64,000 bases of DNA from Zoogloea oleivorans. Lineage in GTDB: Bacteria; Pseudomonadota; Gammaproteobacteria; Burkholderiales; Rhodocyclaceae. The position numbers and the translations under genes are program-made. The notes beneath the pieces were generated by a model. That model did not search any database, had not been told where the DNA came from, and saw nothing but the letters and a program-made list of their open reading frames with translations. Shown one piece after another: positions 1 to 9,776 of this stretch; within the stretch, counting starts at the first letter, position 1, and the number at the start of each line of letters is the position of its first letter. The stretch is taken from the NCBI GenBank assembly GCA_030157785.1, contig JAOAUC010000017.1:19257-83256 (forward strand), in the 5' to 3' direction.

Positions 1-1059
1 GCCATTGCGCAGGGCAAGCAGCAGGTGGATGCCGGGGCGGGTTTTCCATTTCAGCACCATGCGCTCGGCGAGCAGCTGGGCGTCGATCTCCTGGAGGGTC
101 TTGCGGCGGCGCCAGGTGGCGTAGCGCTGGATGGCTTCGGCCTGGACCGGATCGTCGCCGGGGAGCTTCGGGACTTCATGCACGGGCATGGCCTGGGTGG
201 CCGTCACGAAGTGGTCGAGCTGCCCCCAGAAACGTTCTTCTGCCGCCCGGTAGGTATCCTTCATCTGGCCGACGGTGCGCTTGGCGAAGGCGATTTCTTC
301 CGGCGAATCATTGACGGCAATGCCTTCGCGACCGATCTCCTCCTCACTGAGCAGGGTGCCGTTGAAGAAGGGCGAGGGTAGGAGGATGGCCGGGCAGCCG
401 CACAGGATGGCTTCGAGCGCGATGGCGGTGGATTCGAAGCAGTAGACGGCCTCGCTACGCCGGAACAGATCGGCCATGTCCTGGTGGGACTCGGGCCATG
501 CGGAGGTGATCAGCGTGGCTTCGGCGGCCAGTTCCGGGTAGCGCGCAAGCCCTGCCTGATGGCGCCCGGGGTAGAGCAGGACGCCGCTGCGCTGGCTGTC
601 GAGGGGGTTGTCCAGGTTGTTGAAGACCTGGGTGTCGATGGGCGGCAGGAAGAGGATGTTGGCCTGGTCGGCACCCTCGGGCAGCACGTTGCGGCCGTAG
701 CCGAAAACGAGTTCCGTTTCGGCGTAGGCCTTGTCGCCGCCGAGCAGCCCGGCCTTGTTGAGGACGTAGCGCACCACCGAGCCTGCCCGGCGCGGGTTGC
801 CGGTAACGACTTCCGGATAGACGACGATCGGTTCCCGCCCGGCTTTCTTGTGACGCTCGGCGATTTCGGCGGTCAGTATCGGGGTGTCGAGTTCCGGGCT
901 TGTCGTCGTGTTGTAGACGTAGGCCTCTTCGCCGATGCTGTTGAGGGCATGGCACAGGAGGTGCAATACCCGGATGCCGGCCGATGTGCGCCGGTAGGCC
1001 GGTGCGTCGATGTAGTACGGACGGCGAGGCTGCGAGTAGAGATGGCGCGTGGCGGACAT
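1..1059 (-). CDS. Glycosyltransferase-like surface polysaccharide protein (partial, runs off left edge)
   Basis: This frame is open from an ATG at 1059 to the window edge, giving 353 codons without a stop, so the C-terminus is missing. The start MSATRHLYSQPRRPYYID is followed by a segment (TSAGIRVLHLLCHALNSIG, about residues 25-43) that resembles the N-terminal nucleotide-fold opening of GT-B glycosyltransferases of the WsaF type. A second patch (YCFESTAIALEAILCGCPAI) looks like the donor-sugar loop of GT-B enzymes. It starts 9 bp after the upstream epimerase stop, so it belongs to the same operon. The family assignment rests on these short resemblances and on context; it could be another polysaccharide-linked transferase. 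Confidence 0.6.
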   Translation of the reverse strand, partial: MSATRHLYSQPRRPYYIDAPAYRRTSAGIRVLHLLCHALNSIGEEAYVYNTTTSPELDTPILTAEIAERHKKAGREPIVVYPEVVTGNPRRAGSVVRYVLNKAGLLGGDKAYAETELVFGYGRNVLPEGADQANILFLPPIDTQVFNNLDNPLDSQRSGVLLYPGRHQAGLARYPELAAEATLITSAWPESHQDMADLFRRSEAVYCFESTAIALEAILCGCPAILLPSPFFNGTLLSEEEIGREGIAVNDSPEEIAFAKRTVGQMKDTYRAAEERFWGQLDHFVTATQAMPVHEVPKLPGDDPVQAEAIQRYATWRRRKTLQEIDAQLLAERMVLKWKTRPGIHLLLALRNG

Positions 1060-1068
1060 GGGCTGTGC

Positions 1069-2115
1069 TCAGGAGTGTTGATGGGGCGTGGTGCAGGCGG
1101 CGGTGAGGCGGATGGCCTGGTCGAGAGGCGTCCAGACGTCCAGCCCGAGTTCGCTGCGGGCACGGTCGATGGCGGGGATGTAGCGGGAGCGCAGGGCGTT
1201 GTCGGGCGCGCTGCGGGTGATCTGCACGGCTTGTCCGGGGCTCAGGGCGTCGCGTACGGTTTCTGCGAGTTCACGGATCGAGACGGCCCGGTCGGAGCCC
1301 ACGTTGTAGGCCTGTCCGTGGGCGCCCTGGAGCAGGATCTTGAGCAGCCAGATGGCCAGGTCGGCGCCGTAGAGATAGCTGCGCAGCGGGGTGCCGTCGC
1401 CATTGACGCGGATCGGGCGGCCGGCGAGGGCGTCGCCGATGAAGTTGCCAATGGCGAAATGCCCGTTGAGGGGCAGGCCGGCGCCGACAAACGCAAAGCA
1501 GCGGGCGATGGGAATGGCAATGCCGTGTGCCAGGCCGAATTGCACGCACCACTGTTCCGCACCGCGCTTGGCCGAGCCATAGGCGCTGTCCGGATGGGTG
1601 GCGTCGCAGGCACAGGAGGCGGACTCCGGGAGCTGTTCCATATCCGCCGGCTGCACGCCGTACACCGCCCCGGAGCTGACGTAGAGAACCCGGCTGACGC
1701 CGCTGGATACGGCATGGGCGAGGGTGTGGCGGGTGCCGAGCAGGATGTTGTCCATGATCGCCAGCGGATCCCGGTGGGCGGCGGCGTCGGTGTCGGTGGC
1801 GGCGTGGATGAGCAGGTCGGCGGGGATGGCATCCGCAAAGCTCTTGACGTCACCCTGCACGCAGCTGACCCACGGCTGCGCGGCGAAGTAAGGTGCCATG
1901 GCGGCAAAGGCGGCCGGGTTGCGGGACAGCAGGCGCACCCGGACGTCTACGCCGCGTTGCTGGAGCAGATCGAAGAGGCTCAGCATCCAGTAGCCGAAAA
2001 AACCGGTGCCGCCGGTGATGAACACCGTCCGGCCGGCCAGCGGCGCGGCATCCAGGTGGTCGAGCAGGGCCGTCAGGCGACCCTGGACGGACGGGCTGCG
2101 GGGATCGGGTTGCAT
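1069..2115 (-). CDS. NAD-dependent epimerase/dehydratase (extended SDR, nucleotide-sugar type)
   Basis: The 348-residue protein is a nucleotide-sugar SDR. The Rossmann glycine motif GGTGFFGYW lies near residue 35, an SSGAVYG segment supplies the catalytic serine region near 150, and YGSAK gives the Tyr-x3-Lys pair near 180. It probably epimerises or reduces an activated keto-sugar in the cytoplasm. It sits 28 bp after the NeuB-family gene inside the rfb operon. If the operon makes a branched CDP-dideoxysugar, this is the best candidate in the window for the YerF-like ketone reductase that finishes it; that role is inferred from position only. A plain 4-epimerase is the main alternative. Confidence 0.8.
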   Translation of the reverse strand: MQPDPRSPSVQGRLTALLDHLDAAPLAGRTVFITGGTGFFGYWMLSLFDLLQQRGVDVRVRLLSRNPAAFAAMAPYFAAQPWVSCVQGDVKSFADAIPADLLIHAATDTDAAAHRDPLAIMDNILLGTRHTLAHAVSSGVSRVLYVSSGAVYGVQPADMEQLPESASCACDATHPDSAYGSAKRGAEQWCVQFGLAHGIAIPIARCFAFVGAGLPLNGHFAIGNFIGDALAGRPIRVNGDGTPLRSYLYGADLAIWLLKILLQGAHGQAYNVGSDRAVSIRELAETVRDALSPGQAVQITRSAPDNALRSRYIPAIDRARSELGLDVWTPLDQAIRLTAACTTPHQHS

Positions 2116-2143
2116 GGCGCTGGGCGCTCGGTAGCTGGCGGGC

Positions 2144-3235
2144 TTACAGGCCGCGGTCGTAGATCAGCTTGCGCAGCACTTCGTTCTGCGAATAGGGGCT
2201 CTCCACGTCGTCGATGGAGAGCGCCGTGTCCTTGGTCACGGGACGGGTCAGCTTGAGGCCGTTCATCGTCTCGCGGCAGGACAACTGCCCCTTCTGCAGC
2301 GGGATGGCCAGGTAGAAGTCGTCCTCGAGGTTCTGGTGCTGCAGCTCGTAGCCGGCGGGCAGGTCGCGCTTGGCATACACGCCACGGACGAGACCGTCGA
2401 GGTATTCGGTTTCCTTCTTCTTCGGCACGCGCTTGGAGGTGCCGGTGCCGCCGCACATCTCGACGGCCTTGTGATAGGCCTTGAACCATTCGTCGATCTG
2501 GTGCGGCAGCGAGCAGTAGGGCGCCACGGGGATGCCGCCTTCCTCGATGTCGATGTGGCGCTCCCAGGTGCGGGCGCCCTTGGCATAGGAGACCAGCATC
2601 GACGAGGTCCAGTCGTGATATTCGTGGGTGGACAGACCGACGACGTTCTTCGGGTAGCGCTGGCGCAGGAAGTCGATCTGGTTGAGCTCCAGTTCGTCGT
2701 CTTCGCTCGGGTAGATCGAGACGCAGTGATTTACCGCCAGCGGAATGTTGCGGTTGGCGAAGAAGGTCACCATGTCATCGACGTCCTTTTGCGTGGACCC
2801 GCCGGTGGACACGATGACCGGCTTGCGCGTCTCGGCGATGCGCTCGATGAGGAACCAGTCGTTGATGTCGGAACTGGCGATCTTGATGATCGGCAGATCG
2901 AGCTCTTCGCACAGGTCCACCGAGGCTTCGTCGAAAGCGGTGGCCATCGGAATGCAGTTGCGCTCCCGGATGGCCTTCACCAGCGTCCGATACTCGGCCT
3001 TGCTGAGCCGGGTGGCCTCGGTTTTCTTGATGTAGCGGATGTCCTCGCGACCGCGGAAGTCCTTGTGGATGAAGTGGTCGGCCTCGCGGAACTGCAGCTT
3101 GATGGCGGCCCGCACATTGTTGAAACGGACCACCTGGGCGAAGTCATTGACGATGCGCAGCCCCCGGTCCATACGGCCCCAGTGGTTGTTGGCCAGTTCG
3201 AGGATGAACAGGTTTTCAAAGATGTCGTTGTTCAT
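2144..3235 (-). CDS. NeuB-family nonulosonate synthase (N-acetylneuraminate synthase family)
   Basis: The 363-residue protein begins FILELANNHWGRMDRGLRI, the usual NeuB opening, followed by a TIM-barrel with PIIKIASSDINDWFLIE and STGGSTQKDVDDM segments. It ends in an SAF/antifreeze-like domain from about residue 290 (VYAKRDLPAGYELQ). NeuB enzymes condense phosphoenolpyruvate with a hexosamine to give a nine-carbon nonulosonic acid. No neuA or neuC partner is visible, so the sugar substrate cannot be named. The gene lies 10 bp downstream of the FkbM gene in the rfb operon. Similar NeuB-like proteins occur in O-antigen clusters of many environmental proteobacteria; the exact product is unknown. 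Confidence 0.82.
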   Translation of the reverse strand: MNNDIFENLFILELANNHWGRMDRGLRIVNDFAQVVRFNNVRAAIKLQFREADHFIHKDFRGREDIRYIKKTEATRLSKAEYRTLVKAIRERNCIPMATAFDEASVDLCEELDLPIIKIASSDINDWFLIERIAETRKPVIVSTGGSTQKDVDDMVTFFANRNIPLAVNHCVSIYPSEDDELELNQIDFLRQRYPKNVVGLSTHEYHDWTSSMLVSYAKGARTWERHIDIEEGGIPVAPYCSLPHQIDEWFKAYHKAVEMCGGTGTSKRVPKKKETEYLDGLVRGVYAKRDLPAGYELQHQNLEDDFYLAIPLQKGQLSCRETMNGLKLTRPVTKDTALSIDDVESPYSQNEVLRKLIYDRGL

Positions 3236-3245
3236 GATTGAGACC

Positions 3246-4334
3246 TCAATAAGCGTAGAAGACCGCGTCGAAAGAGTTGTGGGCGTGGATCCGGAAACGC
3301 AGCCGGTAGCCCAGGTCGAGGCCGGCGATCCAGGCGGGAATGCGCCACAGATCGTCCCAGCGGTGGTAACCCGCGATGGCGAGAATTGGCCGGTTGCGGC
3401 GAATGAGGGCCTCGGCGCCGGTGAGGGCCTCGATCTCGTGGCCTTCCACGTCGAGCTTCAGGTAGCCGACGCGGCTGTTGGGCAGGCAGTCGTCGAGCCG
3501 GACCACCTGCACATGGCTGTTGCCCTCGCCGCCGAGGGTGCTGGCCTCGCCGTGGCCACCCGAAAAGGCAAGATTGCCGTTGATGGAGGACACGCCGCAG
3601 GGCAGGCACACGGTGGGCATGGGCAGCTTGCCGGCCCGTGCGGAGAGTTGCGGAAAGTTGCCGGCGTCGGGCTCGAAGGCCCAGGCTTCGCGCAGGGGCA
3701 GGTGGGCCGCGGCCTGCTCCAGGGTGTCGCCGTTGTAGGCGCCGGCATCGACGAAGCCCAGCGGGACGTGATCGATGGTAGTCAGAAAATCCGGGAAATA
3801 CTGGGTGCCGGCGGCGGGGGCGTCGGCAATCGTTGCGCATGCGCCGAGCCGGAAACGCAGGATGGCGGCGAAGAAGGCACGGCTCGTTTCGTCTTCCAGA
3901 CGGGCGAAGGTCGTGCGTAGCTCGCTCTCGCGGGGAGCGTAGCCGCTGCGTTCGGTGAGCCAGTAACGCCAGCCCAGCCGGGCGCTGACGATTTCAAAAT
4001 AGTGCTGGGGCAGCCAGGTCTGCGTGAAGCCCGCGCCCGAGCAGGCCGCGAGGATGGCGGCGTAGTCGGCGGAGGGTTCGCGGTTGAACACGCCGATCCA
4101 CAGGGGCAGGGCCGTCCAGCCTGTCGGCAAGGCCGTGAGCGGGGCAAGCGGCAGGCCGGCGCAGGTGCTGGCGGCTCCGCTGGATACGACAAAGCCCCGT
4201 ACGGAAATGCCTTCGGCTTCCGCGGCGCGGTGCAAGTCCCGCGCGAAGCTGCCGCAGCCGAAGATCAGGATGCCGCTGTTGCGCGCCTGCGCGGGGGAGG
4301 CGGCCTCGAAGGCGAGGGACGGGAAGGTGGTCAC
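3246..4334 (-). CDS. FkbM-family SAM-dependent methyltransferase
   Basis: The 362-residue protein has an N-terminal half with GILIFGCGSFARDLHRAA, a nucleotide-binding-like loop. The C-terminal half is a typical FkbM methyltransferase: FVDAGAYNGDTLEQA near residue 190 binds S-adenosylmethionine, and LKLDVEGHEIEALTGAE near 290 is the FkbM hallmark. Such enzymes O-methylate sugars or lipids, so it probably caps or decorates the polysaccharide. The start is GTG, and it overlaps the stop of the upstream ThDP-enzyme gene by 4 bp, which indicates translational coupling. The N-terminal extension resembles the sugar-sensing half of PglD-like proteins, but I cannot assign it. Confidence 0.82.
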   Translation of the reverse strand: MTTFPSLAFEAASPAQARNSGILIFGCGSFARDLHRAAEAEGISVRGFVVSSGAASTCAGLPLAPLTALPTGWTALPLWIGVFNREPSADYAAILAACSGAGFTQTWLPQHYFEIVSARLGWRYWLTERSGYAPRESELRTTFARLEDETSRAFFAAILRFRLGACATIADAPAAGTQYFPDFLTTIDHVPLGFVDAGAYNGDTLEQAAAHLPLREAWAFEPDAGNFPQLSARAGKLPMPTVCLPCGVSSINGNLAFSGGHGEASTLGGEGNSHVQVVRLDDCLPNSRVGYLKLDVEGHEIEALTGAEALIRRNRPILAIAGYHRWDDLWRIPAWIAGLDLGYRLRFRIHAHNSFDAVFYAY

Positions 4335-6133
4335 GGCTGGGCTCCCGGGTGCGGAAGAGCGCGAATCTGCGCCGCTTCGGCGCGCACCGCAGCGAGTTCT
4401 GCGGGTGGCAGGAAGGGGAACATGTCGTCGAGCTCCGGCGTGGCAAAGCCGCCTTCGGGCAGGGCGCGGGACTTGATGCGCGGCTCGAAGCCCGGTTCGG
4501 GATCAACGTGGGCGGCGATGAGGATCGGGCCGCGGCGAGCGAGGGCGGCGTCGAGGGCCGGCAGATCGTCCTGCGTGGCAAGGCTGACGGCGTCGAGGTC
4601 GTAGGCGCGGGCAACCAGCGCGAAATCGGGGAATTCGACGCCCGAAGCCGGTGTGGCGCCGACGATGCGGCCGAAGAAGTTCTCGTGGGTCTGGCGGATG
4701 GACAGGTAGCCGCCGTTGTCGATAAGCACGATCGCCACGTCGAGGCCGAGGGTTTTGAGGGTTTGCAGCTCCTGGATGTTCATCTGCAGGCTGCCGTCGC
4801 CGGCAAAGCACACCACCCGGCGTGTGCCGGCGGCGCGCGCGGCGCCGATGGCGGCCGGCAGGTCGTAGCCCATCGAGGCCGAGCCGGAGTTGCTGAACAT
4901 GCGCTGGCCGGCCTTCAGGTGGCCGACCTGGAAGGGCAGGATGCACGCCGAGGCGTTGCCGCAGACGATGATGTCGTCGTCACGCAGCTGGTCGAAGATG
5001 CGGCTCACCAGCGTGTAGGGGTGGATGCCGGCGCCGGCCGGCGGCGCGGTGAAGATCGGGTAGCGGGCGCGGATGTCGCGGCACCAGGCGGCCCACGGCG
5101 AGTAGTCGGGCAGCGGTGTGGTGCAGGCCTCGCCAAGGCTGTCGAGGAAGACCAGGGCGTCGCTGGTGACGCGCAGGTCGGGCTGGACGAAGGGTTTGGC
5201 GAATTCGGCCGGGTCCACGTCCACCTGGGCGATGAAGGCGTTCTTGGCGAAGCTGTCCCAGTTGTAGCTGACCTGGCGGATGTTCAGGCGCGAGCCGATG
5301 ACCAGCACGAAGTCGGCGTTCTGTGTGCAGAAGTTGCCCGCACGGGTGCCGATGGTGCCGGGGCGGCCGGCGAACAGCGGGTGGTCGCTGGCGATCAGGT
5401 CGTGGGTCCAGGCGGTGACTACCGGGATGCCGTGGGCTTCGGCGAAGGCCAGCAGGGCCTTGTCGGCGCCGGCCAGACGCACGCCGGTGCCGGCCAGGAT
5501 GAGCGGCCGGTGGGCCTGGCGGAGCTGCTCGACGATCTGCTGGCAGTTGTCAGCCAGATCAGTGGGAGCGCTGGCGGCGGGCAGGACCAGCGGCGCAATC
5601 GCGTCGCATTCGGCCGACTGCACGTCGAGGGGAATATCGAGCCACACCGGGCCGGGGCGACCGCCGATGGCGGTGGCCAGCGCGCGGGGCAGCAGGTCGA
5701 TCAGGGCTTCGGGGCTGGCGACGCTTTCGGCCAGCTTGGTCACTGGTTTGGCCATGGCGACGACCGGCCCTTCCTGGTCACCCAGCTGGCGCAGGCCGGC
5801 CACGGGGGTGTAGTCGAGGCAGGTGGCGCGCTTGACCTGGCCGCCGATGACGAGCATCGGGATCGAGTCGGTGAAGGCGCCGAACACGCCGTTGAGGGCG
5901 TTGATGCCGCCGGGGCCGGTGGTGACCATGACCACCGCCGGCTTGCCGGCGATGCGCGCGTAGCCTTCGGCGGCCATCGCGCAGGCCTGCTCGTGGTGCA
6001 TGAAGGTGCAGGTCAGGCGCGGATGGCTGGCGAGGGCCTGGTTCAGGTACATGGCGCCACCGCCGGTGACGGTGAAGACCTGCTCGATTCCATGGTCGGC
6101 CAGCCAGTCGGCGATCCGTTCGGAAACTTTCAT
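4331..6133 (-). CDS. Thiamine-diphosphate enzyme, acetolactate-synthase-like; possible YerE-type sugar carboligase
   Basis: This 600-residue protein has the full three-domain acetohydroxyacid-synthase layout. The catalytic glutamate is at about residue 48 (HHEQACAMAAEGYAR), followed by GPGGINALNGV, a central domain, and the C-terminal GDG-x-NN ThDP motif (GDGSLQMN to LIDNGGY). No small regulatory subunit gene is present and it lies in a polysaccharide operon, so isoleucine/valine synthesis is unlikely. Beside rfbFGH the closest characterised logic is YerE of Yersinia, which transfers a two-carbon unit from pyruvate to CDP-4-keto-3,6-dideoxyglucose. That substrate is inferred from the neighbours. 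It overlaps both flanking genes by 4 bp. Confidence 0.85.
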   Translation of the reverse strand: MKVSERIADWLADHGIEQVFTVTGGGAMYLNQALASHPRLTCTFMHHEQACAMAAEGYARIAGKPAVVMVTTGPGGINALNGVFGAFTDSIPMLVIGGQVKRATCLDYTPVAGLRQLGDQEGPVVAMAKPVTKLAESVASPEALIDLLPRALATAIGGRPGPVWLDIPLDVQSAECDAIAPLVLPAASAPTDLADNCQQIVEQLRQAHRPLILAGTGVRLAGADKALLAFAEAHGIPVVTAWTHDLIASDHPLFAGRPGTIGTRAGNFCTQNADFVLVIGSRLNIRQVSYNWDSFAKNAFIAQVDVDPAEFAKPFVQPDLRVTSDALVFLDSLGEACTTPLPDYSPWAAWCRDIRARYPIFTAPPAGAGIHPYTLVSRIFDQLRDDDIIVCGNASACILPFQVGHLKAGQRMFSNSGSASMGYDLPAAIGAARAAGTRRVVCFAGDGSLQMNIQELQTLKTLGLDVAIVLIDNGGYLSIRQTHENFFGRIVGATPASGVEFPDFALVARAYDLDAVSLATQDDLPALDAALARRGPILIAAHVDPEPGFEPRIKSRALPEGGFATPELDDMFPFLPPAELAAVRAEAAQIRALPHPGAQP

Positions 6134-7332
6134 GGGCGTTCGGTGATGAAGTGAAGGTTGCGGGTGTGTCCGGGTTCAATACGGCTGATTTCTGCCGCGA
6201 TTTGATGGGGGTTTACGGCCACGCAGACCAGAACTTGTGCCTCTGGGTGACGACGTAGTCCCTCGGCAGGGGAAACGACGGGCTTGCCAGCAAAAATCTG
6301 CCCCTGCTTGTTGGGGGCTCCGTCGAGAAAGGCCACAACCCGGGGCAGCGGAATGGCGTTTTGCCCGAGCAGGCGCTGGGCCCACGAGCCGGCGCCCCAC
6401 ACCAGCAACGATGCGGCCGGACCGAGGGGCGGCTGGATCGACACGCTGTCGGCGGCGCGGCGGGCGCTGTCGGCGATGTAGGCGCGCAGGCCATCCAGCA
6501 TGTCGGGGCCGGCTTCCGGTGCGTGGGCTCCCGGCGTGGCGCGGGCGACGCCGGCGAAGGCCGGGTAGGTGCTGCCGTCGGGCAGGCTCAGGGTGCAGTC
6601 GACAAAGGCGGCGGGTGCCAGCCCGGCCGACGCGAACAGCCGGGCCAGTGCCCGCGGGCTGAAGTGGTTGATGTGCTCGCTGTCGAAGTAATAGAAGGGT
6701 GGCCGTGGCCCGCAGCGGTAGCCGCGCGGGTCGGGCACCTCGACGTACAGGGCGCCATCGGGGGCGAGCAGGCCGGCCAGTTGCGGCAGCCAGTCGAGAT
6801 CGCGCAGGTGCTCGGCCACATGCGACAGCACGATCATGTCGAAGCGTTGCCCGGCGTAGCGCGAAGGGGCGTCGCTGATGAGGCCTTCCTGCACGACAAG
6901 GCCGTGGTTGCGGGCGGTGAGAACGGCGGCCGGGTCGGGGTCGAGCCCTTCGATGCGGGTGTAGCCGCGGGTGGCCAGTGCGGCGAGGAGACCGCCAGCG
7001 CCGCAGCCCAGGTCGAGCAGGCGGGCGTCGGGCCCGGGCAGCCAGGTTTCGATGCGCGTGGCGAGTTGTTTCAGGCGGAGCAGGTCGGCCGGATTCTGAC
7101 CCGCGCCGGTGCCGGTCGGCCCGCCGTACTTGGCGAGGCTCCGGTAGTAGTGGTCGTAGGCCGACTGGGGAGCCGGCGTGTCGGCGAAGGCGAAGTCGCA
7201 GGCCTTGCAGGCGACAAGACGATAGCCGTCGGGCAGTGGCGAGCCGCTGGGTTGGGGCAGGGCCAGGGGCGCCAGCGTCTCCAGCGTGCGGCTGGCGCAC
7301 ACGGGGCAGGGGCGGTGGAGGGCGGCGGCCAT
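6130..7332 (-). CDS. SAM-dependent sugar methyltransferase with N-terminal zinc and C-terminal Methyltransf_14 domains
   Basis: The 400-residue protein begins with two CxxC pairs (CPVCAS near residue 9 and CKACDF near 42) that form the putative zinc-binding domain of the sugar C-methyltransferase family (TylC3-like). The SAM domain follows (LLDLGCGAGGLLAALATRGY, near residue 105). The C-terminal part (LLVWGAGSWAQRLLGQNA onward) is the Methyltransf_14 domain. Members add a methyl branch to a keto-deoxysugar. It is coupled by a 4-bp overlap to the ThDP enzyme and starts 15 bp after rfbH, so both likely act on the same CDP-keto-dideoxyhexose or on successive intermediates. Substrate unproven. 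Confidence 0.82.
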   Translation of the reverse strand: MAAALHRPCPVCASRTLETLAPLALPQPSGSPLPDGYRLVACKACDFAFADTPAPQSAYDHYYRSLAKYGGPTGTGAGQNPADLLRLKQLATRIETWLPGPDARLLDLGCGAGGLLAALATRGYTRIEGLDPDPAAVLTARNHGLVVQEGLISDAPSRYAGQRFDMIVLSHVAEHLRDLDWLPQLAGLLAPDGALYVEVPDPRGYRCGPRPPFYYFDSEHINHFSPRALARLFASAGLAPAAFVDCTLSLPDGSTYPAFAGVARATPGAHAPEAGPDMLDGLRAYIADSARRAADSVSIQPPLGPAASLLVWGAGSWAQRLLGQNAIPLPRVVAFLDGAPNKQGQIFAGKPVVSPAEGLRRHPEAQVLVCVAVNPHQIAAEISRIEPGHTRNLHFITERP

Positions 7333-7347
7333 GGCGGGCTTTCTGAC

Positions 7348-8712
7348 TTACAGGCCGACGCCCAGGAATTGCCCGATGAGTTCGGCGCTGTAGTCGAGCT
7401 GGGCGTCGGTGAGCCCCGGCCACACGCCGATCCAGAAGGTGTCGCGCATGATGCGGTCGGCCACCGGCAGCTCGCCGACGACGCGGAAATTGCGTCCGGC
7501 CATGGAGGGCTGGCGGGTGAGGTTGCCGGCGAACAGCAGGCGGGTGCCGATCTTGTGCTGGTCGAGGTACTGCAGCAGATCGACCCGATTGACGCCGGCT
7601 TCGGGCTTCAGCGTGATGGGGTAACCGAACCACGACGGATCGCTGCCGGGAGTGGCTTCGGGCAGGACCAGGAAGTCGCGGCAGTCGGCCAGCTTGTCGG
7701 TGAGGTAGGCGAAGTTGCGCTTGCGGGCTTCGATGAAGCCTTCCAGCCGGTCGAGCTGGGCGAGGCCACAGGCGGCCTGCATGTCGGTGATCTTCAGGTT
7801 GTAGCCGATGTGGCTGTAGGTGTACTTGTGGTCGTAGCCGGGCGGCAGGCTGCCCAGCTGCCAGCCGAAGCGCTTGCCGCAGGTGTTGTCGCAGCCGGGC
7901 TTGCACCAGCAGTCGCGGCCCCAGTCGCGGAAGGATTCGGCGATCTGGCGCAGGGTCGGGTCGCTGGTGAGCACCGCGCCGCCCTCGCCCATGGTGATGT
8001 GGTGGGCAGGGTAGAAGGACAGTGTGGCGAGGTGGCCGAAGGTGCCGACCTTGCGGCCTCTCCAGGTGGAGCCAAGCGCGTCACAACAGTCTTCGATCAG
8101 CCACAGGTCGTGGGCCTTGGCAAAGGCGCAGACAGCATCCAGGTCGAAGGGGTTGCCGAGGGTGTGGGCGATCATGATCGCCTTGGTGCGCGGCGACAGG
8201 GCGGCTTCGAGCATGGCCACGTCGATGTTGTAGCCGGGCAGGGTGGCGTCGACAAAGACCGGCACGGCGCCGTTCTGGAGGATCGGATTGACGGTGGTGG
8301 GGAAGCCGGCGGCGACGGTGATGACTTCATCGCCGGGCTGAATGGCGCGGGCGCCGAGCTTGGGCGAGGTGAGCGTCGAGAAGGCCACCAGGTTGGCCGA
8401 CGAGCCAGAGTTGACGGTGAGGGCGTGGGCCACGCCGACAAACTTCGCCAGGCGTTCCTCGAAGGCGTCGTTGAAGCGCCCGGTGGTGAGCCAGGCGTCC
8501 AGTGCCGCGTCGATCATCGCGTCTTTTTCGGGGTCGCCGACCACCTTGCCGGAGGGCGGTACGGCGTCGATGCCGGGCCGCCATGCCTGCGGGGCGGAGG
8601 CGCTGCGGGCCGGGCGGACGATGACTTCGAGCTCCTGGCCGGCGAGTTCCGGCAGGTCGAGCTGGAGGCGGCCGGCGGCGTCGGGGGTGAGGGTCTGGCG
8701 GATCAGGCTCAT
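7348..8712 (-). CDS. rfbH: CDP-6-deoxy-4-keto-glucose 3-dehydrase, E1 iron-sulfur/PMP enzyme
   Basis: This is the E1 (AscC/DdhC/RfbH) enzyme that removes the C3 hydroxyl of CDP-6-deoxy-4-hexulose using pyridoxamine phosphate and a [2Fe-2S] cluster. The 454-residue sequence has the E1 hallmark histidine (H237, in [13 protein letters not shown]) where related aminotransferases carry the PLP lysine. Cysteines C210, C268, C270 and C278 give exactly the spacing C-x57-C-x1-C-x7-C described for E1 [2Fe-2S] ligation. The N-terminus is about 15 residues longer than the common 437-residue form. Its usual reductase partner E3 (ascD/ddhD) is not in the window. It overlaps rfbG by 4 bp. Confidence 0.95.
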   Translation of the reverse strand: MSLIRQTLTPDAAGRLQLDLPELAGQELEVIVRPARSASAPQAWRPGIDAVPPSGKVVGDPEKDAMIDAALDAWLTTGRFNDAFEERLAKFVGVAHALTVNSGSSANLVAFSTLTSPKLGARAIQPGDEVITVAAGFPTTVNPILQNGAVPVFVDATLPGYNIDVAMLEAALSPRTKAIMIAHTLGNPFDLDAVCAFAKAHDLWLIEDCCDALGSTWRGRKVGTFGHLATLSFYPAHHITMGEGGAVLTSDPTLRQIAESFRDWGRDCWCKPGCDNTCGKRFGWQLGSLPPGYDHKYTYSHIGYNLKITDMQAACGLAQLDRLEGFIEARKRNFAYLTDKLADCRDFLVLPEATPGSDPSWFGYPITLKPEAGVNRVDLLQYLDQHKIGTRLLFAGNLTRQPSMAGRNFRVVGELPVADRIMRDTFWIGVWPGLTDAQLDYSAELIGQFLGVGL

Positions 8713-9776
8713 GAGGGGCTTCCGAAGGCGGCGATTTCGTCGAGGGTGTAGGTATGCATGTCGGCACCTTTGCGCCAGGCTTGATACCAGTCGAGGCTGC
8801 GGGCTACCGCCGTTTCGGCCGGCCAGCGGGGCTGCCAGCCCAGGCGCGCCCGGGCCTTGCTGCAGTCGAGCTTGAGGATGTGGGCTTCGTGCACCTGGGC
8901 TTCGGCGGACACGGCCCAGCGGGCGTCAGGGCACCAGGCGGTGGCGAGCTGCTCGACGACCCAGGCGACGGTCTTTGCATCGCTGTCGGCGGGGCCGAAG
9001 TTCCAGCCTTCGGCCCAGGATTCGCCTTCTTCGACCAGCTTTTGCGCCAGGCTCAGGTAGCCGGACAGGGGCTCAAGCACGTGCTGCCAGGGGCGGATGG
9101 CGCCGGGGTTGCGCAGGGTGACGGGCGTGCCGGCGGCAAAGGCGGCCAGCACGTCGGGCACCAGCCGGCTGGCGGTCCAGTCGCCGCCGCCAATCACGTT
9201 GCCGGCACGGGCGCTGGCTACGGCGACGCCTTGCGCGGCGAGGAAGGACCGGCGATATGAGGCAACGATCAGCTCGGTGCAGCCCTTGCTGGCCGAGTAG
9301 GGGTCGTGGCCGCCCATGGGGTCGGTCTCCCGGTAGCCCTGATCCTGTTCGCGGTTCTCGTAGCACTTGTCGCTGCTCACTACGACCACCGCCTTGATGC
9401 CCGGCACGTGGCGGACGGCTTCGAGCAGATGCACCGTGCCCATCGCGTTGGTGGCAAAGGTGTCGACCGGCTCGGCGTAGGACAGGGGCACCAGCGGCTG
9501 GGCGGCCAGATGCAGGACGATCTCGGGGCGGGCAGCCGCCATGGCAACGGCAAGGGCGGCGTAGTCGCGCACGTCGCCGATCGTGGAGGTCATGCCCCTG
9601 GCGACGCCAGCTACCTCGAAGAGCGCCGGGGTGGTGGCCGGGGCGAGGGCGTAGCCCGAGACTTCGGCGCCCATGGCCTGCAGCCACAGGCACAGCCAGC
9701 TGCCCTTGAAGCCGGTGTGGCCGGTGACGAAAACCCGCCGGCCACGCCAGAAGGCCGGATTCACCAGGTTTTCCAC
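8709..9776 (-). CDS. rfbG: CDP-glucose 4,6-dehydratase
   Basis: RfbG converts CDP-glucose to CDP-4-keto-6-deoxyglucose, the second step of CDP-3,6-dideoxyhexose synthesis. It is an extended SDR with the NAD motif [12 protein letters not shown] near residue 15 and the catalytic pair in DPYSASKG near 145. I chose the GTG at 9776, which gives the family start [16 protein letters not shown] and 355 residues, the usual length. The frame is open upstream to 9920, but that extension only reads rfbF out of frame. With this start the gene overlaps the end of rfbF by 16 bp. Confidence 0.94.
   Translation of the reverse strand: MENLVNPAFWRGRRVFVTGHTGFKGSWLCLWLQAMGAEVSGYALAPATTPALFEVAGVARGMTSTIGDVRDYAALAVAMAAARPEIVLHLAAQPLVPLSYAEPVDTFATNAMGTVHLLEAVRHVPGIKAVVVVSSDKCYENREQDQGYRETDPMGGHDPYSASKGCTELIVASYRRSFLAAQGVAVASARAGNVIGGGDWTASRLVPDVLAAFAAGTPVTLRNPGAIRPWQHVLEPLSGYLSLAQKLVEEGESWAEGWNFGPADSDAKTVAWVVEQLATAWCPDARWAVSAEAQVHEAHILKLDCSKARARLGWQPRWPAETAVARSLDWYQAWRKGADMHTYTLDEIAAFGSPS

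Noticed and set aside
484..9500. Long plus-strand open frames opposite the rfb operon, for example 484-2256, 4349-6154 and 6361-8751.
   Set aside because: They mirror real minus-strand genes codon by codon, have no family resemblance and are Gly/Ala/Val/Asp-rich as expected from antisense high-GC coding DNA.
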